Part shown: piece by piece, positions 61,384-64,000 of the stretch | How positions within the stretch are numbered: the first letter of the stretch is position 1 | Layout of the letters: every line of letters starts with the position of its first letter | NCBI GenBank assembly: GCA_016235125.1 | Contig: JACRLZ010000006.1 | Location: 62,001-126,000, forward strand | From: Sphingobacteriales bacterium | Lineage (GTDB): Bacteria; Bacteroidota; Bacteroidia; Chitinophagales; Chitinophagaceae | Direction of reading: 5' to 3' | DNA length: 64,000 nt | Position numbers and translations under genes: made by a program | Notes under the pieces: generated by a model | Told to the model about the DNA's origin: nothing | What the model saw: the letters and a program-made list of their open reading frames with translations, nothing else | The model's database searches: none

Positions 61384-62325
61384 ATGGAAGAAGAGCTTAA
61401 CAAACCAGGCATCAAAACAAACCGTAAGGATTTCCTTAAAAAGGGTTTGTTTGCCGGAAGCGTACTTGCTACCGGGGCTGTTGGAATCAGTTCGCTAACT
61501 TCCTGTAGCAATAACTCTGGGAAAAAAATAAAAGTATTAACAGCAGATGGGAAACTAGTGGAAGTTGATTCGAATGTCATCATCGAAGCTCATCCCTGTT
61601 GCGCCGCTCCCGCCAAAGAATCCCGGAAAGGAATTCCGGGCAAAAAATTTGTAATGGTGATTGACCTTTCCCGTTGCAAGCATGCTCTTAAATGCCAGGA
61701 TGCCTGCCAGCGATATCACCATTTATCCGGAATGAATGTATGGCTGAAAGTTTTCAAAATGCATGATGCAGAAACCATGGCTCCTTATTGGATGCCAAAA
61801 CCCTGTTTGCATTGCGATAAACCCCCATGCGTAAAAGTTTGTCCTGTAAGTGCCACATATAAACGAGACGACGGTATTGTATTGGTAGATAACGACCGAT
61901 GCATCGGATGCAGGTTCTGTATGGCAGCCTGTCCTTATTCTACAAGATCATTTAACTGGGAGGAGCCGCAATATTTATCCGAAACAAAAGGGGCTGTTTA
62001 TTCCCCGGAACTTGGTTTTCCGCAGAAAAAAGGAACAGTAGAAAAATGTGATTTCTGTCCTGACATGCTCAGGCAGGGAAAACTTCCGCATTGCGTTACA
62101 GCCTGTCCCAATGGTGTCTTTTATATGGGCGACCTTAATGAAGATTCTGTTTCAAATGGAGCGGAAACGGTCCGTTTCAGCCAGTTAATGAAAGATAAAG
62201 GCGGCTATAGATTAAATGAAATACTGGGTACTGAGCCCAGTGTTTATTATTTGCCTCCCGTTAACAGGTTGTTCCCTTTTAAAGATGTTGAAATAACAAA
62301 GGAAAACACGGAAGAGACAAAATAA
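61384..62325 (+). CDS. Second PsrB/DmsB-like four-cluster iron-sulfur protein
   Basis: I chose the ATG at 61384 (313 residues); a TTG at 61378 is also possible. It is clearly related to the 58022 protein. It has a Tat-like signal (NRKDFLKKG, 13-21) with a lipobox LTSC (Cys41), so this copy may be lipidated. The KIKVLTADGKLVEVD module is at 48-62. The first cluster motif again has Ala (C98-A101-C104-C108) in place of Cys. The remaining motifs are intact. It precedes the second NrfD gene by 96 bases. Confidence 0.92.
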   Translation: MEEELNKPGIKTNRKDFLKKGLFAGSVLATGAVGISSLTSCSNNSGKKIKVLTADGKLVEVDSNVIIEAHPCCAAPAKESRKGIPGKKFVMVIDLSRCKHALKCQDACQRYHHLSGMNVWLKVFKMHDAETMAPYWMPKPCLHCDKPPCVKVCPVSATYKRDDGIVLVDNDRCIGCRFCMAACPYSTRSFNWEEPQYLSETKGAVYSPELGFPQKKGTVEKCDFCPDMLRQGKLPHCVTACPNGVFYMGDLNEDSVSNGAETVRFSQLMKDKGGYRLNEILGTEPSVYYLPPVNRLFPFKDVEITKENTEETK

Positions 62326-62421
62326 TATTCGAACAGAAAGAACAGATATCATGGTTTTATTTGTAACAAGTGATTAAATGCCGCATGAAGCCGGGGAGAA
62401 TAAAGAATATTTGATCTCGCC

Positions 62422-63792
62422 ATGGAAGAAAATAAAAAAGCAATTAATGAAACAGAAGCTGTAGCAATGCTTCATCAGTTCAATGAAGACCTGCTTCCTA
62501 AAAAATTCGGTAAGATCGGAAAAGCCTGGGTAGCGCTTCTTTGCGCTGTCTTTCTTTTGGGTGTTTATTGCTATATAATACAACTACGGAGAGGACTGGT
62601 CATAACAGGAATGAGAGATTTTGTTTTCTGGGGGATTTATATTTCCAACTTTGTTTTTTTTGTTGCCATCAGCCTGGTGGGTTCTTTAGTAACCGCCATT
62701 CTTTACCTTTTAAAAGTTTCCTGGAGGGCGCCGCTTACAAGGTTGTCAGAAATCATTGCGGTAGCTGCAATCATTTTTGCCGGCTTAATCATCATTGTAG
62801 ATATGGGTCGCCCCGACAGGGTGGTTAATATGGTTTTACACGGAAGAATCCAGTCGCCAATTATCTGGGATGTGATGGTGGTTTCAACATACATGGTGCT
62901 TAGTATTTTATTACTGTATTTTCCTCTTCTTCCGGGCATTTCGTTTTGCAGGGATCACCTGAAAGGGATACCCAAATGGCAGAAACGCATGTACACTATT
63001 CTGTCATTAGGTTGGAAGAATAAACCGGAACAATACAAATTGGTAAAAAAAGCGATTACCATTTTATCAGTCATGATCATTCCGGTAGCTCTTTGCATAC
63101 ATACCGTTACATCCTGGCTTTTTGCAAGCACCTACCGTCCCGGATGGGATAGTACTAATTTCGGAGCTTACTTTGTATCGGGCGCCTTCCTGGTGGGTTC
63201 CGGGGGTGTGGTTGCGGGAATGTATCTTCTCCGGAGATTTAATCCTTCTTACGAAAAATACCTGACTAACACTCACTTTGACAGGATGGGTAAACTCCTG
63301 GTTCTTCTGGCAGTAGTGTATGCTTATTTTTCTATCAACGAATATCTTATTCCTGCTTATAAAATGAAGGGCGAAGAAGCCCATCACCTTCATGAATTAT
63401 TTACAGGTTACTATGCCCCTATGTTCTGGTCTGTACAATTTTTTGGAATGATTCTTCCAATCATTGTACTGTTGTTTAAAAGAGGAAGGCGACCGTTTCC
63501 TATGTTTATTATGGCCGTACTTGTAATAGTATGTGCCTGGTTTAAGCGTTACCTGATCGTTATCCCAAGCATGTCTTTCCTGCCAGTGCAGGAAATACCG
63601 GAAGCATGGAAACATTATTCTCCCACTTTAATGGAATGGGCAATTACCGGTGGTTCGCTGGCAGGCGCCTTATTAGTCATCACATTTTTTATCCGCTATT
63701 TCCCTATTATTTCGGTATGGGAAGTTGCTGAAGAAAAAGGCGTCTCTACTGATATCATTTATAAACATTTACATGAAGGCAATGAAAAATGA
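62422..63792 (+). CDS. Second NrfD/PsrC family membrane subunit
   Basis: This 456-residue protein parallels the one at 59039: GMRDFVFWGIYISNFVFFVA signature, about ten helices, and the same RPGWDSTNFGAYF loop. The pair evidently arose by duplication of a PsrB-NrfD unit, as the order FeS, NrfD, exported protein repeats. It would form a second quinol-linked complex or a heterodimeric one. The stop codon overlaps the start of the next gene. Confidence 0.93.
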   Translation: MEENKKAINETEAVAMLHQFNEDLLPKKFGKIGKAWVALLCAVFLLGVYCYIIQLRRGLVITGMRDFVFWGIYISNFVFFVAISLVGSLVTAILYLLKVSWRAPLTRLSEIIAVAAIIFAGLIIIVDMGRPDRVVNMVLHGRIQSPIIWDVMVVSTYMVLSILLLYFPLLPGISFCRDHLKGIPKWQKRMYTILSLGWKNKPEQYKLVKKAITILSVMIIPVALCIHTVTSWLFASTYRPGWDSTNFGAYFVSGAFLVGSGGVVAGMYLLRRFNPSYEKYLTNTHFDRMGKLLVLLAVVYAYFSINEYLIPAYKMKGEEAHHLHELFTGYYAPMFWSVQFFGMILPIIVLLFKRGRRPFPMFIMAVLVIVCAWFKRYLIVIPSMSFLPVQEIPEAWKHYSPTLMEWAITGGSLAGALLVITFFIRYFPIISVWEVAEEKGVSTDIIYKHLHEGNEK

Positions 63793-64000
63793 TCTTCCAT
63801 ATCATAAATCAGGTATAGGATACCGCAGAATTTTTTTCATTTCGATTGTAATAGGCGCTCTACTCCTGATAAATAATTTCACAATAGCTCAGGATGCAAA
63901 AGACAGCTCTTCCCTGTCTGCCGGGCAGATGGGTAAACTTTCCTTTACCATGAATCTGAGTTCCCTGGTATCAAATGGCGCCAGGAGTGTGAAAGTACAG
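63782..64000 (+). CDS. Exported protein, N-terminal part only (cut by window end)
   Basis: The start is at 63782, inside the NrfD gene's last codons, with an earlier in-frame ATG at 63773. The visible 73 residues begin MKNDLPYHKSGIGYRR and carry a signal (FFISIVIGALLLINNF, cleavage near IAQD). They continue with beta-type sequence (GQMGKLSFTMNLSSLV). It occupies the position held by the Ig-like protein in the first module but is not clearly similar in sequence. The family cannot be named from this fragment. Confidence 0.65.
   Translation, partial: MKNDLPYHKSGIGYRRIFFISIVIGALLLINNFTIAQDAKDSSSLSAGQMGKLSFTMNLSSLVSNGARSVKVQ

Noticed and set aside
1..64000. CRISPR array, tRNA, rRNA or complete insertion sequence
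   Set aside because: No regularly spaced direct repeats, no T-loop plus acceptor stem pattern and no transposase gene were found.

Overview
The window reads as chromosomal DNA from a member of the Bacteroidota, most likely the family Chitinophagaceae. The support is indirect but consistent: moderate-to-low GC, promoters that resemble the Bacteroidota -33/-7 type (TTTG, then TAnnTTTG) rather than the E. coli type, many short exported proteins of families typical of the phylum (DUF5606, DUF5777, DUF2911, MG2/TonB-plug hybrid, YceI, Spy-like, family 10 glycosylhydrolase), and menaquinol-type NrfD/PsrC respiratory modules. No rRNA, tRNA, CRISPR array, prophage or insertion sequence was recognised. 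Gene density is high, and short operons alternate between strands.

Layout. 1-8.3 kb: end of a family 10 glycosylhydrolase, an outer-membrane barrel, a DegT-type aminotransferase, sigma-54 (rpoN), and an MBOAT acyltransferase with a DHHW/AlgX-like partner. 8.3-20.7 kb: a housekeeping stretch with a PAP2-like membrane protein, recA, an OB-fold membrane protein, YceI, a large MG2/TonB-plug protein, uvrB and polA. 20.8-29.4 kb: mostly minus strand, a run of small exported or stress-type proteins (DUF1579, TolB-like, DUF4287/DUF5655, AraC, DUF1801, DinB, TfoX, VOC, DUF2911, Spy-like), including an alcohol dehydrogenase broken by a one-base deletion. 29.5-45.1 kb: DUF5606, M3 peptidase, SCO, prohibitin, GH25 lysozyme, an Ala/Thr-rich heptad protein, an acyltransferase, a UvrD/PcrA helicase and a penicillin acylase. 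45.15-46.22 kb: an A/T-rich DUF4365 gene bracketed by a perfect 12-bp inverted repeat, a candidate mobile cassette. 46.3-50.3 kb: a TPR-like protein, a probable structured small RNA with tandem terminators, a second family 10 glycosylhydrolase and a half-length asparaginase.

50.3-54.6 kb is a minus-strand envelope-stress-like operon: ECF sigma factor, probable membrane anti-sigma factor, two Spy/CpxP-like proteins, a YHYH-domain lipoprotein, a MORN-repeat lipoprotein and an SCO copper chaperone. 55.0-64.0 kb is a plus-strand respiratory region. It starts with an ethylbenzene-dehydrogenase-gamma-like lipoprotein with a CX3CH motif, a small CX4CH cytochrome lipoprotein and a DUF5777 barrel. After a terminator come a small protein and two consecutive modules of four-cluster ferredoxin (PsrB-like), NrfD/PsrC membrane subunit and exported protein, the second cut by the window end. 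No molybdopterin catalytic subunit is visible. Both ferredoxins carry the same Cys-to-Ala change in their first cluster motif, and the small protein repeats a 15-residue module found in both. This duplicated module, the DUF4365 cassette and the small-RNA candidate are the most interesting parts of the window.
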